From Warburgia ugandensis (Eukaryota; Streptophyta; Magnoliopsida; Canellales; Canellaceae), in the NCBI GenBank assembly GCA_035236585.1, contig CP141128.1, positions 31,540,684-31,604,683 of the forward strand: a DNA stretch of 64,000 nucleotides. Direction: 5' to 3'. The notes below the pieces were generated by a model. The model was not told where the DNA came from and did not search any database. It saw nothing but the letters and a program-made list of their open reading frames with translations. Made by a program: the position numbers and the translations under genes. Position 1 is the first letter of the stretch; the number at the start of each line of letters is the position of its first letter. Below, piece by piece: positions 12,599 through 24,080 of the stretch.

Positions 12599-15085
12599 TG
12601 TTGGAATCTACATCTTTATTGAATTGATTTATTATCAAAGGGTAATATATATATATATATATAGAATCTCACCATGATTATAGCATTAAATATCTGTTAT
12701 AATCCCCTAATTACAGAAAGAGATATCGACTGAAATCTTGTGATTACAGCTCAAGCTGATGTCAAGATAATTTTAGTATCAGCTTGCTAATTAAATACTG
12801 TAATTAAAGGATTGCTTCCTTAATAATTGACTAAATAGAAACTCAATTCTAACTTCCTTTATCATTAGAAGTAGATCCAAAATCAACAATGTCTTCTTCA
12901 ATGAACCCAACTTAATTACATTTCACTGGATAAAAAATTCCTAGTAATGAGCATTATATCTTTAAACATTGATCACAAAATCGAATGATGATTGAAACGA
13001 TTCAAGCCAGTCCATCAAAATATTCAGACAATCAATGGTAGGCAGAGGCCCAATCCACCAAAAAATGTTAGATTGAAGGCTTTTTGAATGACTTTCATGA
13101 GATTGTTCTCTTGGTAAGGAAATCAGATGACATAACTCCCTCACTTATAAGCCATGATCCCTCCATGTCAATGATCGGTTTAAGAAAGTGGAGGGTTTGA
13201 GCACTCTGGTTCTTAGGAGAGCATCAATCTTTAGATGGAATAGCAAGGGCATGATCATCCTAAGGACAAAATCAGTGGTGCCCAAGGCAGATTGTTTGAA
13301 ATCAATAGTGATCGAGGTAGACAATGCAAAATCATCAATGAGGGGAAGAAAATCAAAGATCAGCAATCGTATATACGATCAATAAGATAGGAGATCAGCA
13401 ATTATGAATAAGGTTGACAAGATCAATGATTGCTCAAGATTAGAGATTGGCAATCATAATACTATCGACAAGATTGGTGATCGGTGACCATGTATATGAT
13501 TGACAAGATCTAAAGATCTGTAATTGTAGATGCAATCAACAAGATCTGAAGATCAGCAATCGTAGATGCAATTGATAAAAGGATCTTGCTATTGGTAGCA
13601 TTTGCTGGCACAAGGCTTGCATTGAATCCAAGTGAGATCACTACCTGTATCTAAAGCCATAGTCATGCACCTTCAAAACAATAGTGCCAATGCCTGTTAA
13701 AAGGGCTCGATGAGAAAAGTCTTATTAAGGCATGTATCTGTGATAAGAGAAAGCACTTTCTAAGGTATTGAGATTGTTTCTACTATTCCAAATGGATTTA
13801 GTGCTGTCTCATGTTTTCCCTTTATCCATCAAGAGTGTAGGCAAAGACCCATCAATGTGACATAGGTAGATTTAATCGTAAAAGACTCTTTTGAATTACG
13901 CACCAATGGCCTTTTGAAATTGATTATAACAGAGGTGTCTACTTTCCTCTTTTGACTTCTTTTCTGTCAGTGAGAAAAATAGATGTAGCAGATGTGGATA
14001 ATCCTTAGTCAAATTGACGAGTAAGTCACTGAAAGATATGGTGGAGAAAATGCTTCCAAACTCAACTGAGTTGGAATCAAAATGTAGTGAAAAATTGCTG
14101 TACCATTCCTCGCGCTGTTGATTATCAAAGCATCATCAGTGGGAAGGAGAAGCATATCAACCATGCCCATTCAGATCAGCATTTACTCCATCTTCCACTG
14201 CGAGTTTGCCTCAATGATGTGCAGCTGTCCTCAAGTTGCAAATGCGTCAATGAAAGTGCCATACCAGGCGAGAGAGAACAAGCCACACTGCGCACCGCCA
14301 TAGACCATGACTTCCTCACTGTCTAACAATGAGTGGTCTTTAAGACGAAGAGGGAGGAGCACCAAAGAGCCTAAGCTTGGGTAGTTTTATGGGTCACAGT
14401 CGAGAATATCTGGGTAGTTTCGCAAGATTTAGTTCTTAGTGAGTCGAACAAAATGCTACAGTAGTTGGCGAATATGTAGAGGGTTTCGAAAAGGAGAGAT
14501 TTGGTGTTGCAGTTACAATCTAGAGGGAAGCTTTGAATTTCTTGTACATCTCCCAGATTTGTAGATATTTTATTGGGAAGATACAGATGCAGTCTGGGTA
14601 TGGGCCAAGGATTGGATCAAAGAAGAAGAGGAGGAAATGTGATAGAAAGAGAATGGATCTCTAGCCAAATTTCACTGAAAGTGGCCTGTTTCCGATGAGT
14701 TTCATGGCTAGGGATAACGGGGCGGTAGATCTCACCAAGGAGATTGGACAGATCTCCAGCTGAGAGTATGCTAGCATAGGAAGTGGCTTCACAGCAAGGA
14801 GCCTCGATATCTAGTAGAGATCCGGCAGAAGATCAGGATCTCCTGCAAGATGGATGAACTAGAAGGCACCAGCACTGGTCGTACCATTGGCCAGGAAAAC
14901 TGGATCATCGCCTCTCCCAGTTCCAGCTGGCTTGCCGCAGGAAGAAATTGGACAGAGATCTGATGGGGTGAACGTAGAAGAAGAAGCGCTGATAAGGGCT
15001 CCAGACCTAATGGGAGTTGACAAATCTTCACCCGATGCTTTGATACATGATAGAATCTACGTCTTTACTAATTTATTATCAAAGG

Positions 15086-15121
<36 letters not shown>

Positions 15122-15125
15122 AACA
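12599..15125. mobile_element. Unclassified LTR-type element with very short terminal repeats and TAATA target duplication
   Basis: It begins TGTTGGAATC (12599) and ends ATATCCCAACA (15125), flanked by the exact duplication taata (12594-12598 and 15126-15130). The inverted ends TGTTGG/CCAACA are typical of copia-type LTRs. The terminal direct repeats are only about 60-78 bp (12599-12664 and 15048-15125; shared aatctac, ttattatcaaagg and a TA run). The left copy lacks the CCCAACA end. The 2.4-kb interior has no pol domain, no clear primer-binding site and no recognised gene. It may be a non-autonomous element carrying captured host sequence, but I could not identify any. Confidence 0.6.
13355..13580. 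repeat. Degenerate minisatellite inside the 12599-15125 element
   Basis: The phrase agatcagcaatcgta...gatcaat/gacaagatc recurs about five times with a spacing of roughly 40-50 bases and many substitutions. All frames are broken. Confidence 0.55.
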
Positions 15126-15130
15126 TAATA

Positions 15131-18100
15131 TTCACACAGAAATAATTGAAATGCTACAGATTTAGCTATGCAATCTTTTTCCGTTCATGAGTAGTTAGGT
15201 ACGTAGCTTTCTCATGTCATGTACTCGTGTTTCAAGGATTCGATGCATCGCATCTACATTATATAGCTAGGCTAAGGCTATCACATGAATAATTACGCAA
15301 CTATATATCTTGAATCTTTGGGGAGCAAAGTTTGGGAATATGCTTGGCTCGCTTGGATCTGCTACAAGAGCTTAGCATTTAGAGGTTAGTCTATCCGAAC
15401 CATCCATCTTATTTATAAAATGTTAGATTTTTTTAGGAGCCAAAATCGCGTTGATTGGACGATTCTAGCATATGTTAATTTATATCTTCCTGATGCTACA
15501 ATTGTCCCACTTTGGCATGAAGATGACCGACCTCTAGATGATTGGATTCGTCCATCTTATTGAAGATTTGATGAATTTAGATCATGCAAAAAGTTAGTTC
15601 AATTTAAATGGCAAGGTGCATAGTATTGGCTAACTAATTACTAAAAGTATGTTATTTGCTAAGAAGTTAAGATTTTTTAAATCACTCGCTGAAAGTTCCC
15701 TAAATAAAACCAGGCTTGATTGACATCTATAATTTTTGTTAAAAGTACAATGTTACCCTCACATAAGTTTTAAACTCGCCTTTGTTATCTCCAACCTTCC
15801 CAAAATTCCAAAACCAAATATTTTTGGTTATAAGAAAAAGAAATTGTTGGTGTAACTAGGAAATCAACTACACACCCTAGCTTCGAATGTTATGATCCAT
15901 TGATCTGGTTGCTCCTATTTTTTATGCTGATTGGACGACTCTAGCAGGTGGACATTATTGATACTTTTGATCAGTAGTAAATAGATGGTTGGAAATTTTA
16001 TTGAAAAAGTGTTCTAATTTTAATGACTATAATATGGTTTTTAAGATGATAGAATCATCCAATATAGTAATTCTTTTTAAGACCTGACTTTTATTTTATA
16101 ATCATTCACTTTTTTTTTTTGTTATATTTTCTTAGAGTCCCGATAGGTATACTGCTCTTGGGGATGAAAAGAAGCCCACACCTTTCTTTCTTCATGCATG
16201 ATGGTCTTTTAAATTTAAACTATTCATCATGTTCTTCACATTAGAAATAGGTCACCAATTAGAAATCTATGTATTTAACTGACCCTAACTACTTATTTTA
16301 GGCCTTTAAAAAATTTAATAAAAATGGATGGTAACTATTTATTATTCATGAAAAATAGGCTAAAAATATCTAATGAATATGAAATTTGACTTTTATTCTA
16401 TCTAAACCATTTTAAACATGATGAATAGCTTAGATTTGTATAACAAAGGTTTTAGAAAGTGCACTTCTTCTCACGCTCTAAGTGTGTACACCTCTAGAGA
16501 TTCATGTTCATAACTTATTTGCTTATATATTTTATTTAAATTACTGGAAAAAAAATAATGAAGAAAATGCAAATAGAAAGATGACTAGTATACTTGATAG
16601 AACAAAAAAAAAATAAAAAAGAAGAAGAAGAAGAAGAAGAAGAAAAAATTCATATCAAGAATAATACTCTAAACTTCTAGGTAGAATTAGATGCATGGAA
16701 AATTGGGTAAACAATTCTAAATAGAAATACAATAATAAATTATAAAATATCCTTTTATTTGAAGACCACGTGATTTCATGAAAATAGAACCCCCAATATG
16801 GCCAATTTATAAAGTCTTTGGCTTCAACCGCTATGACAACTAGTATTTCTATTTTGTTCTATGGATGGGGTGGCTTTTTATTTCTAGGACCTTCTAAACG
16901 ACACAAAGTACTGTAATCATCTTGACCAGTAATTATGTATATTTTGAGGGAAGCGATATAATCTTCCCATATTGCTATCAATAGCTATAACTCAAGATGA
17001 GCATAGATTTACGAAGATTTGGATTTTTCACAATGCTGCTCGTGACTTAAATTTTCTAAGTTTTAAAATTTTCCCATTCATTAGATGATCTTACTCACTG
17101 TTTTCTTGAGTTATAAAATGAACGGTCTATAGTTTTATCATCCATTTTATAATTAAAAGAAGCAATGACTAGAATCTTCTAATGGTGAGACTTTTGGAGC
17201 ATGACCCATCTAAGTCAAGGACAACATTATGAATGAATTAGATCTTAACAAATCTGGTCCCGCCTAGATTTATAACCATTTAGAAAGGGATTGATGTATC
17301 AAAAATAGAGGATGATTACACGTTAACATGTTAACACTTTTGAATGTATATTAACTGTAAATTTTTTTCCTAAAAATAGGATTGAATTTTTTCAGATTTC
17401 CGATTGTCACTTCGAAATAACTGGAGTTGTCCCATTTTTGGGTTTTATGTTTCTAAATTATGCATCCATCGACAAAGCTGTGTCAATGAAGAGTAGATCA
17501 CCTCAATAATTACTGAATAAAGAATGGAACAAGAGATCGAGATCGAGATGGAGTGTGATGTCCTAACCTATAAGATGTCACCCACATTGACGGAAAATGC
17601 AGCGGGGTCCAGTACACTCCATCTTCCAGTGAAATCTGTAGTCCAATGCAGTCGAAGCAAAGAAAAGTTAGGATCTGAGAGTTAGAATGCTCTTCGAATC
17701 CAATCCGGATCTGACTCGACATGTCCCTTTCTTCCTAGTATAGGTACAGCGATTCAATCTCAACACAAAGTCACAGTCGCTGTCTTTGATCATCCCGCTG
17801 AAGCTAATCTGGTCCTGGATTTGCAGACCCTTAGCTAACAGCTCCAATATCTCACATGTTAGATCCCTAACCGCCCTATGGAATCACTTACAACACAGTT
17901 GCAAGGAGACCACAAAAGGTCTCCATCTATTCTTAGTCATGATTACTTTGCTTAATAACAGGAAAGGTCTCGATCTATTCTTAGTCATGATTACTTTGCT
18001 TAATAACAGAAAAGGTCTCGATCTATTCTTAGTCATGATTACTTTGCTTAATACGGCAAAAATAATAACCACAAAAGTACATGGATAATGTTTTAAGAAA

Positions 18101-19086
18101 TTTCTTAAATACATTCCCTTAATGTGAGCTTTATAGGTTTTGATTACTTTAATAATTTGTTTATTATTGGTATGTACTTTTTCTATTGTATTCTTGATCA
18201 CTTATCCAAGGGCTAGACAACTATTGTGAGTTCATATGAGCCCATGTGATCAAACATTAGAAATTACTGATTTCATCAATCTGTTTGATAGAATTGGGAT
18301 TACGTCACTCTAGAAATACTCGTCAACCATTAACTCTAAATTCACAAATGATCTCTATTTTTTTTTTTTTTTTTTTTGTCTCCTACAAAAATAGTGGATT
18401 ATACCATATTTTTCTATAAAAAAGAATACCAGTTGAATTAACTTAGGAATTACAACCTTGATGATTTGAAGCTCTCGCAAGCAAGGCACATTACAGTCGA
18501 AAGGAGATTAATTATATCATGATCATTTCATCACCCTTGACTATAATTATTCTTGTTATTGAAATCTTGTCATAAAATACTTCATCACTAAGAAGCAATG
18601 ATTATGCAAAAATTTTAGAATCTCCCATGACATCACTAAATTAATATTAGTTGTAACCCTGCCAAATAATTGAAACCTCTAATAAAGGCTGCTCTTCTAC
18701 CTAGGGTACAATTTTATTCAATTAAACTACTCAAGTGATGCAATTTTCAGAATTGTTATGGCTCATAATCATCGTTGTCCAAATGTCACGAAGAATAGCA
18801 TAATATTAATACTTTCATTTACTAGTATATATGAAGCTGCACATTGTTATGTTGATTCGCAATGCTGACCTACTGTTAAGTATATTCTTGATTAGAAATC
18901 TTGTGATGAATGAGTTGAGGGCACATATGCGCATGAGAGAGAAAAATTAGAATCATTAGCACATAAATTTCATTGAGTCCTTGCGTATGGCTTTGGATCT
19001 CTGATAAATGGAGTAAGCGTTATTTGGGAGGGGAAGGTACTAGACTGCCTGGGTGTCACCATTGAGGCCAATGTTCTTGCTACCAT
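15131..19086. other. Intergenic region, no gene recognised
   Basis: AT-rich, stop-rich sequence. It contains a GAA microsatellite near 16620-16645, a T run near 18357-18377 and a 48-bp triplication (17914-18057). Frames of 70-105 residues around 17510-18200 are explained by the repeat or by chance. Confidence 0.5.
17914..18057. repeat. 48-bp tandem repeat, three copies
   Basis: The unit aaaggtctcgatctattctt... recurs at a 48-bp spacing with very few differences. Because 48 is a multiple of three, both strands stay open through it (for example NNRKGLDLFLVMITLL on the + strand), which creates misleading open frames. Confidence 0.85.
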
Positions 19087-19389
19087 TAGGGGTGGCAAAA
19101 TACGACATGACTTGAACTCAACATGGATTTAGTGGTTTAGGGTCGAGTCTTATTATGTTCATGTCATTTGTTGAGAAAACCTAAAAATGATAGGCTAAAA
19201 TTCGTGTCGTGTTTGTGTCAGCCCATGAGTATGCGATGTGTTGACCTGTCTGACATGTCACCTATTAACTCATTGCGTTGACCCATTTGACTTGCCACCT
19301 GTTAAATAGTTCTGTTGACCTATTAACTTGTAGCATTGACCCATCTGACTCGCAAAACAAACAGAACCTAATTTATCTATCTTCATAAA

Positions 19390-19850
19390 AAGGACGTTTA
19401 CCGAAAAACTGTCCTTTATTCTTACTAATATAGATTGATATAGGATAGTTCTTAAAAATCCTTCCTATATTGACAAAAAGTTGTTAACCGACAGAATAAT
19501 ATAAGATGGTTTTAGATAATTGTCCTACATTACTGTAACAATAAAGGAAGGTTAATCAGTAACCGTCCTTATTCTAATTAATATAGGACAATTATGAAAA
19601 GCCATCCATAATTCTTATAGTACTACAGCATGGTAATTGGTAAATGGTAACCAGTAAGCTGTTATAACTTAGAATGTAATAATATAAGATGGTTTTAAAT
19701 AACCATCCTATATCACTATAATAATGTACGATAGTTTTCAAGTAACCATCCCATATTCTTTAGTATTATAAGACAGTTTTGGATAAAGGTCCTGTATTCT
19801 TATAGTAATATAGGACGGTTTTTCAAAAATCATCCTTTATTGTACATCTT
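19390..19850. repeat. Left palindromic subterminal array of a CACTA-like element
   Basis: Repeated units of the form AATATAGGACRGTT followed after a few bases by AACYRTCCTATATT, in degenerate form, about eight half-sites. The same motif fills 28090-29840, so the two arrays flank the Ulp1-type gene as subterminal regions flank a CACTA element. I could not find CACTA-type TIRs here; they may have decayed. Confidence 0.65.
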
Positions 19851-21665
19851 TCTAATCTTGACCAGTTTCTATATTTTTTTTGTTGGTTTCTGTTTGTTAC
19901 CAACATTCTTCCTATAGTTATAGTTTTAAAGAACATTAATGCAATAGTTAGTATGTGACAAAATAACACATTTACTCAAGGCTACATTTAGAATCATTTT
20001 ATACATTCATTTCCAAGTTCCAACATTGCACATTTAACTTCTCCATACACTTCACATTGAATCAAACATTTGAACTAAAGAAAGCACACCCATATATTCA
20101 CAATTTCACACTTCTTCATATACAACATATGTCTTGTTCAACACACCAACTTGGCAACTTCCTATAATTGAAATAAAGAAAGCACACACTTTGACACATA
20201 CTTTAATTAAAAGAAAAATGGAATACAGGCATAGAAATGAACTTATATTTTGTACTTCATTTGAGTAAAAAAGTACATTAATTCAACAATCACTATGTAA
20301 CAAAATAACACATTCACTTCACTTTTGTAGGCTACATTTACAATCATTGTACACATTCACTTCCAACATTCCACATTTAACTTCTCCATACACTTCACAT
20401 TGAATTAAACTACATAAACCACACCATACATTCACTCTTCTCCATAGACAGCCATACGTTTGGTTCAAACCACCAACCTCCCATCATTGACACAAAGAAA
20501 TCACACACTTTGACACATACTTCAATCAAAATAAAAATGGAATACATCCATAGAAATTAACTTATTTTTTGTATTTCATTTGAGTAAAAATTACACACTT
20601 TCATTAACATCAACGAACTACAAATTAAAATTCATTATATTTTTCATCTGTTCCATTCTAATGTCATCTAGATCCAATTAGAAGTAACTCTTGCTTCCTA
20701 AATTTTCTTGCAAGAAACATATAATAAATTCGTTTAGACATTTGCAATCTTGGATTTAGTTAGAAAATGTACAAAACTATAACATCGATCAATAATTGTC
20801 TTACATTTCTCAATTGTGAGAGTGTAAATCCCTCATGAATGAGGGTTTTCATGTATCTAAGAACATAATAACCACACTTCCAATCAGATTTTTGTTTAGG
20901 GTACTATACTCCAAAGACAATAGAAAAGGTTCAAATATCATGTGAAATAAGTTCAGGTTATAAATTATATTAAAGAACTAGTCATTTGTAAACCTTACCT
21001 TGACCATTTTCTAGTTGAGTTTTGCTATGTGGGCAATACCTTCCAGCTCAGCCCATTTTTTCCATACACTACACATATATAATTTGAAAAGCATTAGATT
21101 ATGAATAATATGATACTTATCACTTATCAAGTGTTCATTTGTTATAATGAATTAAATAATAAAGACTTATTGATAATTTCTATCAGGTGTCCTCAAATGT
21201 GCGCTCGACAAGAATAAAAAAACATTGAATGCCCACTATGCACATCCAAAGGGACCTATATGTGACGACCCGGGTTTTTGTAATACGTTTTGTAATGCAT
21301 TTTGAAAGGCAGGGCCCTTATGAGTGTAAAATTTTTTCACAAAACAAAGCAGCAAAAATTCTTTTCTTTATAGCTTGTTTTGAAAACCCAAGTCACCACT
21401 TCATACATAACATAAGTACAATTTGTGTACAAAATAAGATTCCATTGAAGGAATATACTTTTATTAAATTCCAGGATCCATCCAGTGGTTCACAGTACAG
21501 CCAAATCTAGTACAATACTTGTCCAAATTACATAATCCAAAACTCAAGCTCACCATATAATAAAACTCTCAACAAAGAAAAATACACGTCTTCAAGGGTA
21601 TACCTTGAAGATTATTCTCTTCAAGTCTTCTATAGTCTTTAGCTCCTAACTCTCCTTCCCTGTAT

Positions 21666-21696
21666 CTGAGATATTGCAACAAGTCCAATATCTCAG
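21666..21696 (-). other. Conserved LTR stem-loop
   Basis: Perfect 11-bp stem CTGAGATATTG / CAATATCTCAG with a 9-base loop (caacaagtc on +), about 400 bases from the 3' end of the LTR. The LTR copy at 63316 keeps the stem at 63741-63771 with a different loop, and the solo LTR at 51993 has a related stem at 53885-53916. Confidence 0.7.
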
Positions 21697-23779
21697 CAAG
21701 CAATGCTTGGTAGGAGATTCAAGAAACATAATAATTGACAAGGTAATTCCAATAATTCATAATCTCATTATCCTTAAACATACTCTTTACTTTGTAAGTT
21801 ATGTATATCTATATACATACATACCCTTCATGGGTAAACCAGTTAAATTTGTGAAAGTAGTCAAATATCATTCCCAACTAAACTGATCAATTCTCTTCGT
21901 TTTGAGAATTTAGTATTACAGCTAATCTTATACTAGGAATTTTCCTTCTTGGGAAATATTGGTAATATACAATTACCTAGCATTTCTTTATGCTACAACA
22001 TAAGGCATTTCACTATGCCTATTCTTATATGCATCATAGTGCAAAATAATCAAAAAGATTACTATGCTGCAGTCTGATTCGTACTAACGCACTCGGATAA
22101 CTGCCCTGTTCACCACTGATACCACGGTGGAAAATATTATGTCACTGCCCGTATGGGGGGGGCAAGACTTTCACAGTGGTGGCCTTCCCATAATTGCCAC
22201 CACCCGACTTTTAGCCTCTCTTAGGGCAAGGTATCATCACATCATCAAATTTCAAGGAGTGAGTGGCCAAACCCTCATAACTCCTCTAGCAATAGCATTC
22301 CCCTAGGCTTATGCCTATTAAAACAAACTCACAAGCCTCCAAGCTTGTATGTAAAATAGATTTCATATATATCAGACCATATGTCTGTTTACTTAGGGCT
22401 GAAATATTTCCTAGTTCCCTATTCACTTACAGTTTAGTCCTTAACCATCTTATATATGTTTGGTTGGATCATAAGGTTTTCAAGAGATTTAATACAAGTA
22501 TTAACATTACTCTTGTCAACATAAGATCATGAGTACAATCATGTATACCTCATGTAAATGCATTCATCAAATCCTCCTACCTTTAAGGATTGATCTCTTT
22601 TCCCCAATCTTCCATGATCTTGACTAATGTATGTACTCTGTACATCCATACATATTGTAAATATATAAATTATGAACAATCCTATTGATCACTAGATCTG
22701 ATGTTTAGAATGATCTTTAGATCATTCATATCTAAGTATTTTTTCTATCTCTAAGTCTTTGTATGTCCATCTCCTTGATCTTGATCTTTCATAGATCCAT
22801 TGATTGACAATCTACACATGTTGATAAAGATCAAGGTCCTAGATCTTCTATCATCTAGTTCTTCTTTTATCTAAGTTCAGTTATTGGATCATCCCTAAGG
22901 AGGATGATATTGGTTTTCTTCCTTGAATCATCTTTGATCAAGGGTTTGGATTATCTAATCTAATGAACTATAACAAGTATACTAATAAACATGCATACTC
23001 AGTACAATATAGTATTCTTATTCTTATTGTTCTTGATCATCCAAGATCTACTGGATCTTGTTTGATCATCCTTATCTTACTTAATGTTTTTATTAGAGTT
23101 AGGTAATTTACTAATCTTTTATGCTCTTATTATTATTATTATTATTCAACCAGTTAATGTGTTGGTTGAAGGTAACTTATTTAAGCTTAAATCTAGACTG
23201 CTCCTCTTATTTCCAATTGACTAAGGCTTACTAGCTGAATGGGTAAACCAGTTAGATCTTTCCCTTAGATTACGGGTATTAGCTATATTTAGAGGATTTT
23301 CTTTATTAAGGTCCAAAGATCATATTGATCTATTTTTGTCATAATCCATCCATGATTTTCTTGGATTTCATCATATCAACATTCATTCTATCCATCCCAA
23401 GGATCTGATCACACTTGATCTCATTGATCAAGTTTGTATTTTTAGGGTTTTTCTATCATAATGGGTAGATTCCTTAATATATCTCATATATATCCAAATA
23501 AACCATAGATCTCACTTTATTTCAATAGTATATCATTAGTAAAACATATTTTCAAGATCTGATCATCTCAGATCTTGAAGATTTAGGTAATTGGAAACTT
23601 ATTTCTTTAATACAAAAAGTTTTATTGAATATTATGCCAATTTTATTATTTCATCAGAAAATAGAGGTTTCAAGCTTTCCATAGCTTCTTTTTTTATCTC
23701 AATTTGGAGTTTAGATGGCTACGAAATTGGATCTGAAAGTTCATAGTCCTTCCTAGGGCTTAGAATTGATCTGGGCCTA

Positions 23780-24080
23780 AGGAACAGACGGCCCTGATCT
23801 TTCGGGCGGAAAACCAAGCCGGGCGGACGCGTTCGGTTCGTCGGGCACGTCCGCTGGGAGGTACTGAGGAAGCGCCTTAAGGGTCGTCCACAGACACGGA
23901 CGGGACGAGCGAGACGTTTGTTGTCCGTGTGCCCGTAAATGGGACTGTCGTTTGGCCCGTCCGCTCATGGTTTTGACGGACGCGTCGTCAGCTCGCTTGG
24001 GACGGACATGCTGTTTCTGACGGTGCGTCACGTGTGTGTCTTGGGCGCCATTAGATCCGGAGATCAGACAGTCCATTCTA
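23780..24080 (-). other. GC- and CpG-rich block inside the solo LTR
   Basis: A stretch of about 300 bases is dense in cgg, gacg and cgtc phrases (for example gggcggacgcgttcggttcg). It lies about 630 bp downstream of the LTR TATA box on the - strand. An accidental open frame of 99 codons covers it. The other two solo LTRs hold similar GC-rich blocks (about 9730-10180 and 52600-52830). Confidence 0.6.

Noticed and set aside
23777..24076. 99-codon frame in a GC-rich block
   Set aside because: It lies inside a solo LTR; the frame is a by-product of GC-rich composition.
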